Of a stretch of 23,792 bases of DNA, positions 10,301-20,130 are shown piece after piece (position 1 is the stretch's first letter; the number at the start of each line of letters is the position of its first letter). The DNA lies in NCBI GenBank assembly GCA_036897485.1, contig JAYMTF010001378.1, positions 1 through 23,792 of the forward strand, in the 5' to 3' direction. The notes below the pieces were generated by a model. It made no database searches. It saw only the letters and a program-made list of their open reading frames with translations, and was not told the DNA's origin. Both the position numbers and the translations under genes were made by a program. This stretch comes from Pelargonium nanum (lineage: Eukaryota > Streptophyta > Magnoliopsida > Geraniales > Geraniaceae).

Positions 10301-13300
10301 TTTTATTGGTTGAATAACTGTCCACATCCTTCTTGTATTCTATGGATATATGAAGGAAATGCTATATGTTCAAAATTTCAAATACATGTTGGACAAATGC
10401 ATCCAGAGTTTCTTTGCATCAGTTAACGCCAAATGTTTGGGTCAATACATATATATATATACACACACACACACATTGAAATGAACACATTATATTTTTA
10501 CACATATTTAACATTATATAATTTTGTGGTTAGTTAACAGTATTTTGTGGTTATTTCAGGTGCAAAACAACTTATGTACACCAAAAAATGGAGAAATTTT
10601 GGTTGCATCCACTCAAGATTTTCTAACTTCTTCATTTCTCATAACAAGGAAGGACACATTTTATGATCGGGCTGCTTTTGCACTTATGTGTTCTTACATG
10701 GGTGACGGCATGGATATTATTGATTTACCAACACCAACAATAATTAAGGTCCTACGCATAAGCTTAATAACAATTATTTGTTGCACCTTTTCTGTTATTT
10801 AAAATATTACTTGTATGATACCATTATTAGAATATCTGAGAGAATGGAGTAGAATGTGTTGACTACTGAAGTTGAGGTTTTTTATTGCTCTCAAATCTCA
10901 ATACAATTTTCATGTGCAGCCCATAGAACTTTGGACTGGTAAGCAATTATTTAGCGTTCTTGTGCGTCCACATGCGGCGATGAGGGTCTACCTCAATCTA
11001 ACTGTGAAGGAGAAGAACTACACAGGAATAGATCCTAAAAAAGGAATAACAGTTGAGTTGGAGTCAATGTGCCCTAATGATGGGTTTGTCTACTTCCGCA
11101 ATAGTGAGCTAATATCTGGGCAACTTGGGAAGGCTACTCTAGGTTAGTCTTTGTTTATTCGTAAGTTACTTGGGACTTGAGTTTCTTTGATATTTCAATT
11201 GATTGTCTTATGGTATTTTAGCTTGTTTTCGCTTTTGATTCTCATTTGGGATTGTTAATATCTCTTTCATTTTGATATTTGCTGTTGAGTACGCCGGACA
11301 AATGTTTCTGAATTATAATTATTCAATGTCCGATGTTTTCTTCAAATTTTGAAAGCATATTTAATTAGGGGCTAATGGGCTATAACTCTATTCTCTCTAA
11401 TATCTGCTCCCAATTAAATTAAGGGAAGATCTAAAAATGTAAGTGAGTAGCGTGATTTTCCCCCAGTGTGTTTGATATACCTCAAATTAAAAGGTTTGAT
11501 CTATTAGCTTTCAGATCACCAAATTAAACTTCCTTGAAATCGCATTTTCATGTGAATGTTGGATGTATATTTTCATGGTAAAAATCTCTTTCTGAATTAG
11601 GATGTCGAGCTTGTATAATGAAGACTGGTTTAGTTTTTTCTGTGTTTCATAGTACTGCAGTGCAATCCTTTTGTTTTCACTAAGCCACCCGAGTAAGTGA
11701 ATGCCGGATCCCTCCTCAGGTGGAATAAAACAGACCACTTAGCTTAGGGCTGTGAGAATGAGGTAAAAATGGAAATGTCACCCATTACTCCATGCTCGTT
11801 AACCAGAATGACAATGGTTGGCTTTCTTGCAGCCATTTCCGTTGCTAACAAAACATAAGTTTTCCGCATTTTAGGAAGTCACCAATGTTTTCATTATTTG
11901 CATCCTGTTATTTTCTGTATATATATATTTTTATTTTTTTCCTTCTCAAGATTAGTAGTTGTTGTATGGTATAGTTTTTAAAGTATTTGGATGGTTTTAT
12001 ATATCGTAGCTGTAACTGGTCTGTATTGCTTTTTTGGAATGCCATCTTTCCGTAAAGCTTGTCTTTTCGCTTAGCGCTATCTGATACTTTATATTTGTAT
12101 TTGTATTACTACCCCAGGAAATGGCAATAAGAATGGACTCTATTCTGTTCTTTTGAGAGACTATAATGCCCATGCTGCTGCCACTTGCATGAATCGTCTT
12201 GCTAAATTAAGGTGATTTTCTATCAATCCATCCCCTCTCCCTCTCTTAATGAGTACAGTAAATATGTGAGCCTCTTTTGGGTTTTTTTATTTATTGGGAC
12301 ACATGGTCGTCTTTGTGGGAATTTAGTAGTTGTTCTGCAAGTGGCAAGTGAACATTGATTACTGTTTTATCTGCATTTCTATACAGTACCTTAGGCTAGT
12401 TGCATTCCAAATTTTTTGTATTCCAACTTTGGCTAGGCTAATAGTTTAGTTTCAGTATATTCTTGTTGCAACATGTGCTCTTCTCTTTCTTGTTGGCAGG
12501 TGATAAGTCAATTACAGTCAATGATAGTTTGTTATTCTGAATTAATTTTAGTTGTATAATATTTTGATATTTTTTTGCTTCTTCAGTCTATGTATGTAGT
12601 TCATATATTCAGTTGGAAATAAAGAAAAAAATAAAAGCTCTGCATATGAATAACTTTCTCTTTATCTTCGTGTATGCAGTGCTAGGTGGATAGGGAATCA
12701 CGGCTTCTCAATTGGGATTGATGATGTCACACCTGGAAAACTTTTGAATTGCAGGAAAGAGGAAACAATACAGATGTTTTTTGATCGATGTGATAAAGAC
12801 ATAAAACAGTTCAATGAAGGCAAGCTAACAGTTGCCCCTGGTTGTGATGCTGCACAAACTCTAGAAGCTCAAGTAAGCGAGAAATTAAACAAAATTCGAG
12901 AAAAAACTGCGGAGGTAAATAACAAGTTTTGTATAGTTTGGAACTTTTAGTGCCGTTGTCATTATGTTGTCATTTTCACGGTTTCATCTGTTCTGCAATC
13001 TATATGTCATCATGCCCCCTTTTCTTGGTGCATGGATAACTGTACATAGAGAATACTCTTTTGGATATTCAGATATTTGCTTATATATATATATATTGCA
13101 ATTGCAGGTGTGCATGGCAGAACTGCATTGGAGAAATAGTCCTTTAATAATGTCACAGTGTGGTTCCAAAGGATCTCCTATAAATATAAGCCAAATGATC
13201 GCATGTGTTGGCCAGCAGTCAGTTGGGGGTCGTCGTGCTCCTGATGGATTCATAGATCGAAGCCTTCCTCACTTCCCAAGGAATACAAAAACTCCTGATG

Positions 13301-16300
13301 TAATTTCCTCCTGCGAAGCTCTTTTTCATTGAATTTGTACGCCCTGTCGTTAAGTTAGATTATTTCCTCCCTTTAATCATCTGAATTCCTATAGCCCTAG
13401 GCTTTTACCGTAAGTGATTTCGATTGAGTGAGGTTGAGTTAGGTCTTTGTACTGAATATTGAGAGAAAATGAACAATTTCTTCAGCTTAGTGGTTATCTA
13501 AGGTTGAGTCGGCTGCTGAGAGATTAAAGATTATTATTTTTATTTGCAGATTGTTTTGAATTATTGGGACTTGGTGTCTTGGGTATTTGATGTTAGTTTT
13601 ATATAAGAGATAGCTGCTGAAATTTTGTGGAGAGCGGTTAGTTAGATATTGAAGAATATGGTTGGTGGACATTAACTATTAGGCAATGAGAATTTTTTCA
13701 AAAATTGATGGATTTAACCTTTAGTCTTGATTGAAATTGATAATGAAGCTTAGCATCTGTAGTGGAAAATATTTCGTTTTCTAGTTAGAAACATGTTTAA
13801 GTGCATTGAGATTATTTCGTGAAAACTGAAAATAGAACAATGTTTCATCAGATGAATCTGAAGATACCAATGTAAGTTGTACAATGAGTTTCTTTCTTTA
13901 TATATGTAATCTGTGCATGTGTTGAACCAATTAGTTTTCTTAGTTCCTTTTCTTATTCTTCGTATTGCAATAGTAAAGGGAGCACTGGGTCAAATGATCG
14001 ACTTCTAGAATAAATTTTGAATTTCTAATCCCATTCTCTAAAAAGAAGGGATCATTTTATTTTAAAAATTGACAACTTGTGGATATAGTATTAAGTGGTA
14101 TTTTATGATTCCTGATGCAGGCTAAGGGCTTCGTTGCTAGTTCGTTCTACAGTGGATTGAGTGCAACTGAGTTTTTCTTCCATACAATGGGAGGACGAGA
14201 AGGCCTTGTGGATACAGCAGTATGGATAATAGAATGCAGCAGTTCCTTATTTTCCTCATCTTTTTACATTAGACAGTTTAGTTTATAACTTAGATTATAG
14301 TGTGAAATATGCTCCCAACTTTTGTTTGATGGACCACTAGAATTGTGAATGTTGTTAAGCCTCACTTAATTTTGTTTCTTATTGTTGTGGTAATTGCAGG
14401 TTAAAACTGCTGACACTGGCTACATGTCCCGTAGACTGATGAAAGTTTTAGAGGACCTATTTGTCCATTACGATACCACGGTAAGAAACGCGAGTGGTGG
14501 TATAGTTCAATTTCGTTATGGAGACGATGGCATGGATCCTGCATACATGGAAGGAAAAGATGGAGTTCCTCTGGATTTTGCCCGGTTATTGCTGAAAGTC
14601 GAGGTATGAAAATCCATATTTTGCATCATTTGAGAACAGAATATAATTGTCTGGCAAATTCATTTTGAACATGTTGATTTTTGTTTCTGTTCAGGCAACT
14701 TGTCCTGCTGATGGGAAAGAAAACTTATCTCCTAAAGAAGCATCTGAAATTGTGGAGAGAAGACTTGCAGAAAATGATAAGAGTCCTGAGGGCCCTTGCT
14801 CGGAGATGTTCAAAAACTCTTTAAGGCAAGCTTTGGGTTTACCCGAAAGGGTTGATGGACAAGAATACATGAAAGCACTGGAGAAGGTTGCTAAGATTCA
14901 GAAAATTACGAAGCGTCAGCTTGAGGTATCTGATGTTATTCTCAGAGTATTTGCTTATGTCTGCATGGTTGATTGTTAATACTTGTTTTGGTGTTTGGTG
15001 TCTACTCACTGAACATGTTTGGTCTTCATCGATGCTCTAGGTCTTTTTGGGTATCTGCATATCCCGTTACAATGTAAAGAAAATTGAAGCTGGAACTGCC
15101 ATAGGGGCAATAGGAGCTCAGAGTATTGGAGAGCCCGGGACACAGATGACACTGAAAACATTTCACTTTGCTGGAGTTGCGAGCATGAGTATCCTTATTT
15201 ATTGATTGTCTAAATATTAGTTTATTATTTACGGGGTCTTAACTCTTAAGATGTTAGCTTGTTGGTATCATCATGATTCCTTAACAATTTGTTAGACGTT
15301 ACGCTTGGAGTGCCTCGTATCAAGGAAATCATAAACGCAGCTAAAAAGATCAGCACACCCATCATTACTGCAAAGCTAGAGGTTGATGATGATATGAGCA
15401 TCGCCAAAAGGATTCAAGGTTGCATAGAGAAAACAAGTTTGGGCCAGGTAAAGTATGAGATGTTCTCTGTATTTAGATTCATTCTTTGACATTTAAAAAT
15501 CGATTGTCTTTCTTGTGATCCTTCACTGAGCAGATTTTGTTCTCTCTTTAATTTATAGACTTATTGATGACATTCTTTATGCAGGTCGCTAAGAGTATAG
15601 AGCTCGTGATAACTCCCAGATCGTCGTCTTTATGTATCAACCTCGATATGAAGTCAATCCAAGAGTTAAACCTCTGTATAGATGCTAATATTGTAAAAGA
15701 ATCAATTTTAAAAACTACAAAATTCCCATTTATCCAAAGAAAAGGATCAGAGAGAGCACAAAAAATCAAACTGGACGAAAAGGTTAGAGTTGTCCCCTTT
15801 TGCTGTAAGATGTCCCATATTTTTATGCCCTAAACATTGTGAATTCTTGTTAATATGCAGGATATCAAGGTATTGAATGAGAGAGAGTTGGAAATTTTTC
15901 CGCAGAATTATAATAATAGAGACGAGCTTCTTTTCACTCTTCAGTCTCTCAAAAATATGATTCCTTCTGTCATAGTAACGGTAAGACACGTGTTTTTCTG
16001 ATACCGGGCAAGGCTGCCTTTCTGTCTTTTTGGAACTGCCGAGAAAGATATAGATTTGTTATATTTTATATGGATGACAGGGCATAAAAACTGCTGAGCG
16101 TGCTGTTATTAACGTTGCCAAGGAAAACGTAGAGGCTGAGAAGGAGAAAGTAGAGGCTGAGAAGGAGAAAGCAGAGGCTGGGGAGGAGAAAGCAGAGGGT
16201 GGGGAGGAGAAAGTAGAGGGTGGGAAGGAGAAAGTTGAGGGTGCGAAGGTGAAAGAGCGGTACACCATACTGGTTGAAGGGTCAGTTTACTCTAACAATT

Positions 16301-17467
16301 AACTACATCCTGCTGAAACACGAAATCGACAAAAAACACTCGAGCCAAGACGGTTCTTGTGTGCCTCATGTTGGATGATGAAAATTATGATGTCTTGAGT
16401 GTTTTTTGTCGATATTTTTAAAGACGAGCTTCTAAGTTTTTTATTTTATTTTTCAGAATGTCTTGCATAACAGCTTTTATACTGTTCTGTCTTCTTTTTA
16501 GAACGGGTCTTCTATCTGTTATGGGCACCGACGGAGTTGATGGTACTAATACATGTAGTAACCATGTGATGGAAGTGTTTCAGACAATCGGAATTGAAGC
16601 TGCAAGACGGTGTATTATTGATGAGATTGATAAAACCATGAAAGGTTATGGGATGAGCATAGACATACGTCATATGATGCTTTTAGCGGATGTGATGACC
16701 GTTAGGGTGAGTTCTCCCTCTTAAATTTGGTTTGTGTTTTATTTTTTTCTTTCCAATTCAGTGAGAACCTATATTTATTGGAAATTAAGTTATAGCTTCA
16801 ATGCATATAGATTCGAATATTTATTGGAAATTCAGTTAGCCTTCCCCGTGTGCTCAAGGTTCACCCTCGCCTTTTTTGTTATCATTCATGGGAAAAAAGA
16901 GTCTCTAGAAATTTTATCACAAGCTGTCCCTTAAATGACATTTTTGCCCTTCAAATTAAGTTAGGTTTGTAAATGGATTACATGTATTCACAAGTAACTA
17001 TTGATCATAACAGGGCGAAGTTCTCGGAATCACAAGGTTTGGCATTGCGAAAATGGACAAAAGTGTACTGATGCAGGCTTCATTCGAGAGGCAATCGGAT
17101 CATCTCTTCGGTGCATCTGTGAATGGGAGGGAAGACAGAATTGAAGGAGTCAGCGAATGCATCATTATGGGCGTGCCAGTCCCAATAGGCACCGGCATAC
17201 TCAAAGTCAGACAAAGGTACAAATGTTCCCAAAATGCCCTTGCTCACTCATATTAATTACATCCATACCATACTAGTGATCGAACAACTAGAAGATTAGA
17301 TATTCAGATTCGGCGTCTACATGCACCCATATTTTCGTTCTTTGTTTGATGTGAGCTAATTTCATTTTGTTACATGCAGGGATGATGTTGTTCCTATTAG
17401 ATATGACGAGGAGGCCACGAGTAGCTATAAAGCCGATTCATTTGAAATAAATCCGGTTTTGTCCTAA
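4392..17467 (+). CDS. NRPC1: DNA-directed RNA polymerase III largest subunit, 27 exons
   Basis: Catalytic subunit of Pol III, which makes tRNAs, 5S rRNA and other small RNAs in the nucleus. Exons: 4392-4459, 4567-4696, 5213-5362, 6781-6940, 7946-8121, 8324-8433, 8574-8673, 9304-9519, 9608-9756, 9833-9974, 10060-10200, 10560-10748, 10920-11142, 12118-12211, 12680-12914, 13108-13299, 14121-14219, 14400-14603, 14695-14925, 15041-15188, 15296-15447, 15585-15782, 15861-15980, 16081-16280, 16502-16706, 17014-17216, 17380-17467. All use GT-AG and sum to 4,323 bases (1,440 residues). Visible landmarks: clamp zinc site C75-x2-C78-x6-C85-x2-H88; second zinc pairs C115/C118 and C162/C165; active-site NADFDGD at 487-493 (10117-10137); bridge-helix region about 830-880; trigger loop around [13 protein letters not shown] (about 1036-1048). 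Longer than the Arabidopsis protein as I recall it (just under 1,400 residues), partly from a heptad repeat at 1226-1267. Introns 3, 4, 7, 13 and 16 exceed 600 bases and hold no other gene. Confidence 0.95.
6363..6386. repeat. (CT)n microsatellite in NRPC1 intron 3
   Basis: About twelve CT units, lying some 65 bases to the left of the SINE-like insertion in the same intron. Confidence 0.9.
6451..6669 (-). mobile_element. tRNA-derived SINE in NRPC1 intron 3
   Basis: Read on the minus strand this has a Pol III A-box-like TGGCCTAGTGG (plus positions 6641-6651) and, about 33 bases on, a B-box-like GGTTTAAACC (6599-6608). The body is about 200 bases and ends in an A-run (seen as T's at 6448-6455). 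Flanking sequences form an imperfect target-site duplication: on the minus strand AAACTATCGAG on the 5' side (plus 6670-6680) and AAACTATTGGG on the 3' side (plus about 6440-6450), 9 of 11 identical. Length, tRNA-like head, A-tail and duplication together fit a plant tRNA-derived SINE, inserted antisense to NRPC1. The family is not identified. The region is also more GC-rich than the rest of the intron. Confidence 0.75.
6941..7945 (+). other. NRPC1 intron 4, no gene inside
   Basis: A 1,005-base AT-rich intron. It contains a (TTTC)n microsatellite at about 7340-7364. The T-rich 3' half and the acceptor ATTGCAG at 7939-7945 are typical. The open frame covering 7858-8169 is simply exon 5 (7946-8121) read through its flanking introns. 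I see no embedded gene or transposon ends. Confidence 0.7.
7340..7364. repeat. (TTTC)n microsatellite
   Basis: About five to six TTTC units within NRPC1 intron 4. Confidence 0.85.
10448..10474. repeat. (TA)n(CA)n compound microsatellite
   Basis: TA units followed by about seven CA units, within the NRPC1 intron that follows the active-site exon (10201-10559). Confidence 0.9.
11143..12117 (+). other. NRPC1 intron 13, no gene inside
   Basis: A 975-base T-rich intron starting GTTAGT and ending CCCCAG. I see no coding potential on either strand, no tRNA-like boxes and no repeat ends. The minus-strand open frame at 11511-11738 has no recognisable domain. Confidence 0.65.
13300..14120 (+). other. 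NRPC1 intron 16, no gene inside
   Basis: An 821-base intron starting GTAATT and ending GATGCAG, separating the exon encoding the conserved [15 protein letters not shown] stretch from the first bridge-helix exon. It is AT-rich with no recognised element. Confidence 0.65.
16129..16254 (+). repeat. In-frame 21-bp coding minisatellite (6 heptads) in NRPC1
   Basis: Six consecutive 21-base units encode the heptads [35 protein letters not shown] and VEGAKVK (residues 1226-1267). Units 1 and 2 are identical at the protein level and nearly so in DNA; later units drift. The array lies wholly inside exon 24 and keeps frame, between [16 protein letters not shown] and the conserved [18 protein letters not shown] block. 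The resulting segment is Glu/Lys-rich and likely helical or flexible, and solvent-exposed. From memory, the Arabidopsis protein has only a short charged linker here. Confidence 0.9.
16325..16413. repeat. 17-bp perfect inverted repeat (hairpin) in NRPC1 intron 24
   Basis: The left arm ATCGACAAAAAACACTC (16325-16341) is the exact reverse complement of 16397-16413. After a 5-base gap on the left side, AAGAC pairs with GTCTT, which extends the stem. The loop is about 45 bases. It begins 44 bases after the exon 24 donor. It could be a tiny inverted-repeat transposon remnant or a structured intronic element; no target-site duplication is evident. Confidence 0.8.
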
Positions 17468-19062
17468 ATCTTTTTCATAGAATTTTGCTCCTATAGGTTA
17501 GTGATTATACACCCATTATTTAGGTTTTTGGATAGTACTACCCAAAAAGGTTATTGTGGGTATGTTACTAGTTATTTTTATTTTTTATAAATTGGGTGTA
17601 GACAGGTAAATATAAGGGTATTAAAGCAGAGTAGTAGATATAAATTTATTGCATATTAGCATTTTATGTAATTTCACTTATCCTTTTGTGTTTACAGTTG
17701 AAATGTAAATTTTGACAATACTGTGCTCTTTAATAAATCTAATTTTGAATTTGAAAGTCTAAATTTAGACATGACAGTTGAAAACTAAACTTTCCAAGTG
17801 TAATTTGTAAACAAGTACTGGTGAGACTTTGTACAACAGAATTTGAATCTTGTGGGCTGTTGATTAGGCAATTAGATTTTTTTTCCGATCTTAACCATGA
17901 GGTTTCCAAAGCGGGCCCGCGATCAGCACTTTAAGCCATACCACATTTAGATTAATCCTCATTCAAACCGAGTAGGACCACATGGGCGGTATATATCTCC
18001 ATACTAGGTTTTAACGTAACTGCATTTACTGGGACTCAAAGTCGAGACCTCAAATTAAGCTGGAACAACCTCTTACCAATTGACTCACGTGCGTACTGCA
18101 CCTCTCCATGTTACTATACTTTTGCCTGTACTGATCGGGAGACTTATAACTTTGTAGTTTTTTAATGCCAACCCCCAACGAAAAAAGTTTGAAAAAAGAG
18201 CCCTGACAAGGCGGAAGTTGCGGGTTAGGTAATTAGACTTCATTTTTGTAATAAAATATTGTATAATATTATGTTGAGTTGGTCCATTGTGACTTTTAGT
18301 ATGCACTACTATCAATGTTCATTAGTACATCATTTGAGTTTTGTTTTCATGGTTAACACTCTCTGATCGGATATATGATTGATCGTATAGTTGTGGCTGA
18401 AGAGGAAGGAAAAGAAGACATGCTTGAAGAAAAATAAACGAAGAGTTTAAATTAGAAATTTAGATTTTTTTTACAATAAGAAATAATATTAAATCTTAAT
18501 ACATTCACTTTTGAATTATTTTATCATCATTGAATAAACAAACATTATTTTAAATTTTATAATTCAATTCATAATTGAGATTAAAAGATATTAGAATTGA
18601 ACCCACTATTTTATCCCACCAACATATGCACTAATGAGGCAAAGATGTGAATTTTGATACACATGCACAAATGCTTTTAGTTTTGTTCTTTAAAAAATTG
18701 CTACTAAACATATATATATATATACACACAAATTAGCATTGCTAGCTCAATTATATAATTCTCTCTACTTTACATTTCATAAGATTTTTTTATTATAAAA
18801 AAGCCTACATATGTTAAAAAAGAAAAAAAGAAAGAAACTTAAGTCTACTCTTACCAATTTATTCCCCTCCAAAATGAGGAATTTCATGAACTTTCCTTAT
18901 TTCCTCCCAAAATTTGAAACTACTAGCCGTTGTAAAATCTTTCCATGACCTATATATCACAATCTCTTTTGATTTGGCTGAATTCACCAAGATTCTTCAT
19001 ATCTCCCATTAGATTTCACCTCAAGAAATCACAAGATTCATAGATTTTTTCACATTCAGATC
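17468..19062. other. NRPC1 3' flank and LBD upstream region
   Basis: AATAAA-like signals for NRPC1 polyadenylation occur at about 17732. A SINE-like element occupies 17877-18222. To the right of it the sequence becomes very AT-rich, with a TA/CA run near 18711-18729, and is presumably the LBD promoter. CCTATATATCAC near 18950-18961, about 105 bases before the LBD start codon, is a plausible TATA element. A 15-codon acidic frame at about 18390-18437 preceded by an AG is too short to call. Confidence 0.55.
17862..18237 (-). mobile_element. SINE-like insertion with target-site duplications
   Basis: Flanking direct repeats GATTAGGCAATTAGA (17862-17876) and GGTTAGGTAATTAGA (18223-18237) match at 13 of 15 bases and bracket a 346-base insert. 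On the minus strand the insert ends in an A-run next to the left repeat (seen as T's at 17877-17884). It contains an A-box-like GTCAATTGGTAAGAGG (plus 18069-18084) and, about 30 bases on, a degenerate B-box ACTTTGAGTCCC (plus 18031-18042). These are hallmarks of a tRNA-derived SINE. About 140 bases precede the A-box, more than usual, so it may be composite or carry an older insertion. The family is not identified. Confidence 0.6.
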
Positions 19063-19242
19063 ATGATTTCTGGTCGTTGTGCAGCTTGCAAGTATCTGAG
19101 AAGAAAGTGTCCTTTAGATTGTATCTTCTCTCCTCATTTTCCTGCCAACAATCCTCAAAGATTTGCTTGTGTCCACAGAATCTATGGAGCCAGCAATGTT
19201 GCCAAGATGCTTCAGTTATATATTTCAACTATTATCCGTATG

Positions 19243-19278
<36 letters not shown>

Positions 19279-20033
19279 CATATCCACACTATAAATTAGA
19301 ATTGTAACATGACACAAACACAAAATGAAATTGTCGTATTCGTGTTGGGCCTCAAAAACACGCATGAACGTTCAATAGTCGGGTTGTGACGCAATGACAC
19401 AACCAACATGCGCACGTTAAATGTGTTGATTCTATCACGTAGAAATGTTGGGTTGTGTTCGTGTCGTGTCAATACCATGTTAAACGGCCCGCATCCGTGC
19501 TACATATAGTCATCAGCACGATGTGAACATGACACACATGCACACACGAATTGCTAGCTCTATATTACATTCTGTCAGGCACACAAACAAATGGGGCAAA
19601 AACAATTGCTTTGAAATATTTATTCACAAGTACACAAACCACTCTTCAAGATTTTGCATTTACTTGTACTGAAAATGATCTAATAATGATGTTGCTTCTC
19701 TTTTTGCCTAAATATCAGCAAATCCCAGATCATCTTCGGGCTCAAGCAGCAGATACAATGTATTGGGAGGCACAATGTCGAATGCAAGATCCAGTTTATG
19801 GGTGTGTCGGGATTATTTCCCAACTTCACCAACAAATACAAAACGCTGAAACTGAGCTATCCAAGACTCAAGCTCAGATTGCCTTGTTCTTCAATTCTAA
19901 TGAAACTATCAATGATCATCATAGTGTTCCACTACAATTTCAACAACAAGAAACCGGTGGCCAGTCTAGTTCCAATACTATGTTCTTGCCAATGGAAGAC
20001 TCTAATTCCACTTCGGCTTCTTGGCTTATCTAA
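19063..20033 (+). CDS. LOB-domain transcription factor (LBD23/24-like), two exons
   Basis: Plant-specific nuclear DNA-binding protein. Exon 1 gives the zinc-binding C block C6-x2-C9-x6-C16-x3-C20 and the GAS block, including FACVHRIYGASNVAKMLQ ending at residue 51. Exon 2 starts at 19719 with QIPDHLRAQAADTMYWEAQ, followed by the DPVYGCVGII signature, a glutamine-rich coiled-coil stretch and a Ser/Thr/Gln-rich tail. Total is about 155-165 residues, normal for the family. The CAACKYLRRKCP start and short C terminus are closest, from memory, to Arabidopsis LBD23/LBD24. Oddity: the family's usual junction after KMLQ (19215/19216) reads CAG|TTATAT here, with no GT donor. In-frame alternatives are donor 19246 with acceptor 19718 (adds LYISTIIRMY), or donor 19238 with acceptor 19728. 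The start is the first ATG, 5 residues before the first Cys. Confidence 0.82.
19238..19282. repeat. (TATG)n(TA)n microsatellite at LBD donor
   Basis: GTATGTATG runs directly into about 13 TA units and then ACATACATA. It starts 22 bases after the expected exon end of the LBD gene and supplies the only nearby GT dinucleotides with good donor context (GTATGT, GTATAT). Confidence 0.9.
19306..19536. repeat. GACAC/GTGTC-rich repeat in LBD intron
   Basis: The LBD intron carries a segment rich in GACAC and GTGTCGTGTC motifs, bounded by direct repeats of AACATGACACA at 19306 and 19527. It is more GC-rich than its surroundings and resembles dispersed repeats seen in many plant genomes that carry alternating GACACG motifs. 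A transposon remnant is likely, but I cannot name a family and see no clear terminal inverted repeats. Confidence 0.4.
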
Positions 20034-20130
20034 TTCATTAGCTTAGCATTGTTTATTACGAGTATAGTTTTTTCAATCAATTGATTCCAAATAAATTTAC
20101 ATGTATATTGACATGCTAAAAGCGTACCTT
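20034..20130. terminator. Shared 3' region of convergent LBD and BTB genes
   Basis: Only 97 bases separate the two stop codons. A plus-strand AATAAA at 20090-20095 would place LBD cleavage close to or within the BTB stop region. A minus-strand AATAAA at 20057-20052 would place BTB cleavage near or within the LBD stop codon. Both mRNAs should therefore overlap tail to tail. The signals are read directly; actual cleavage sites are inferred. Confidence 0.55.

Noticed and set aside
12964..13332. 122-codon plus frame and the opposing 89-codon minus frame
   Set aside because: The plus frame is NRPC1 exon 16 (13108-13299) read into its flanking introns; the minus frame is its antisense shadow.
18390..18437. 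Short acidic frame (VVAEEEGKEDMLEEK then stop) after an AG dinucleotide
   Set aside because: Only 15 codons, no partner exon or family match; probably chance in purine-rich sequence.
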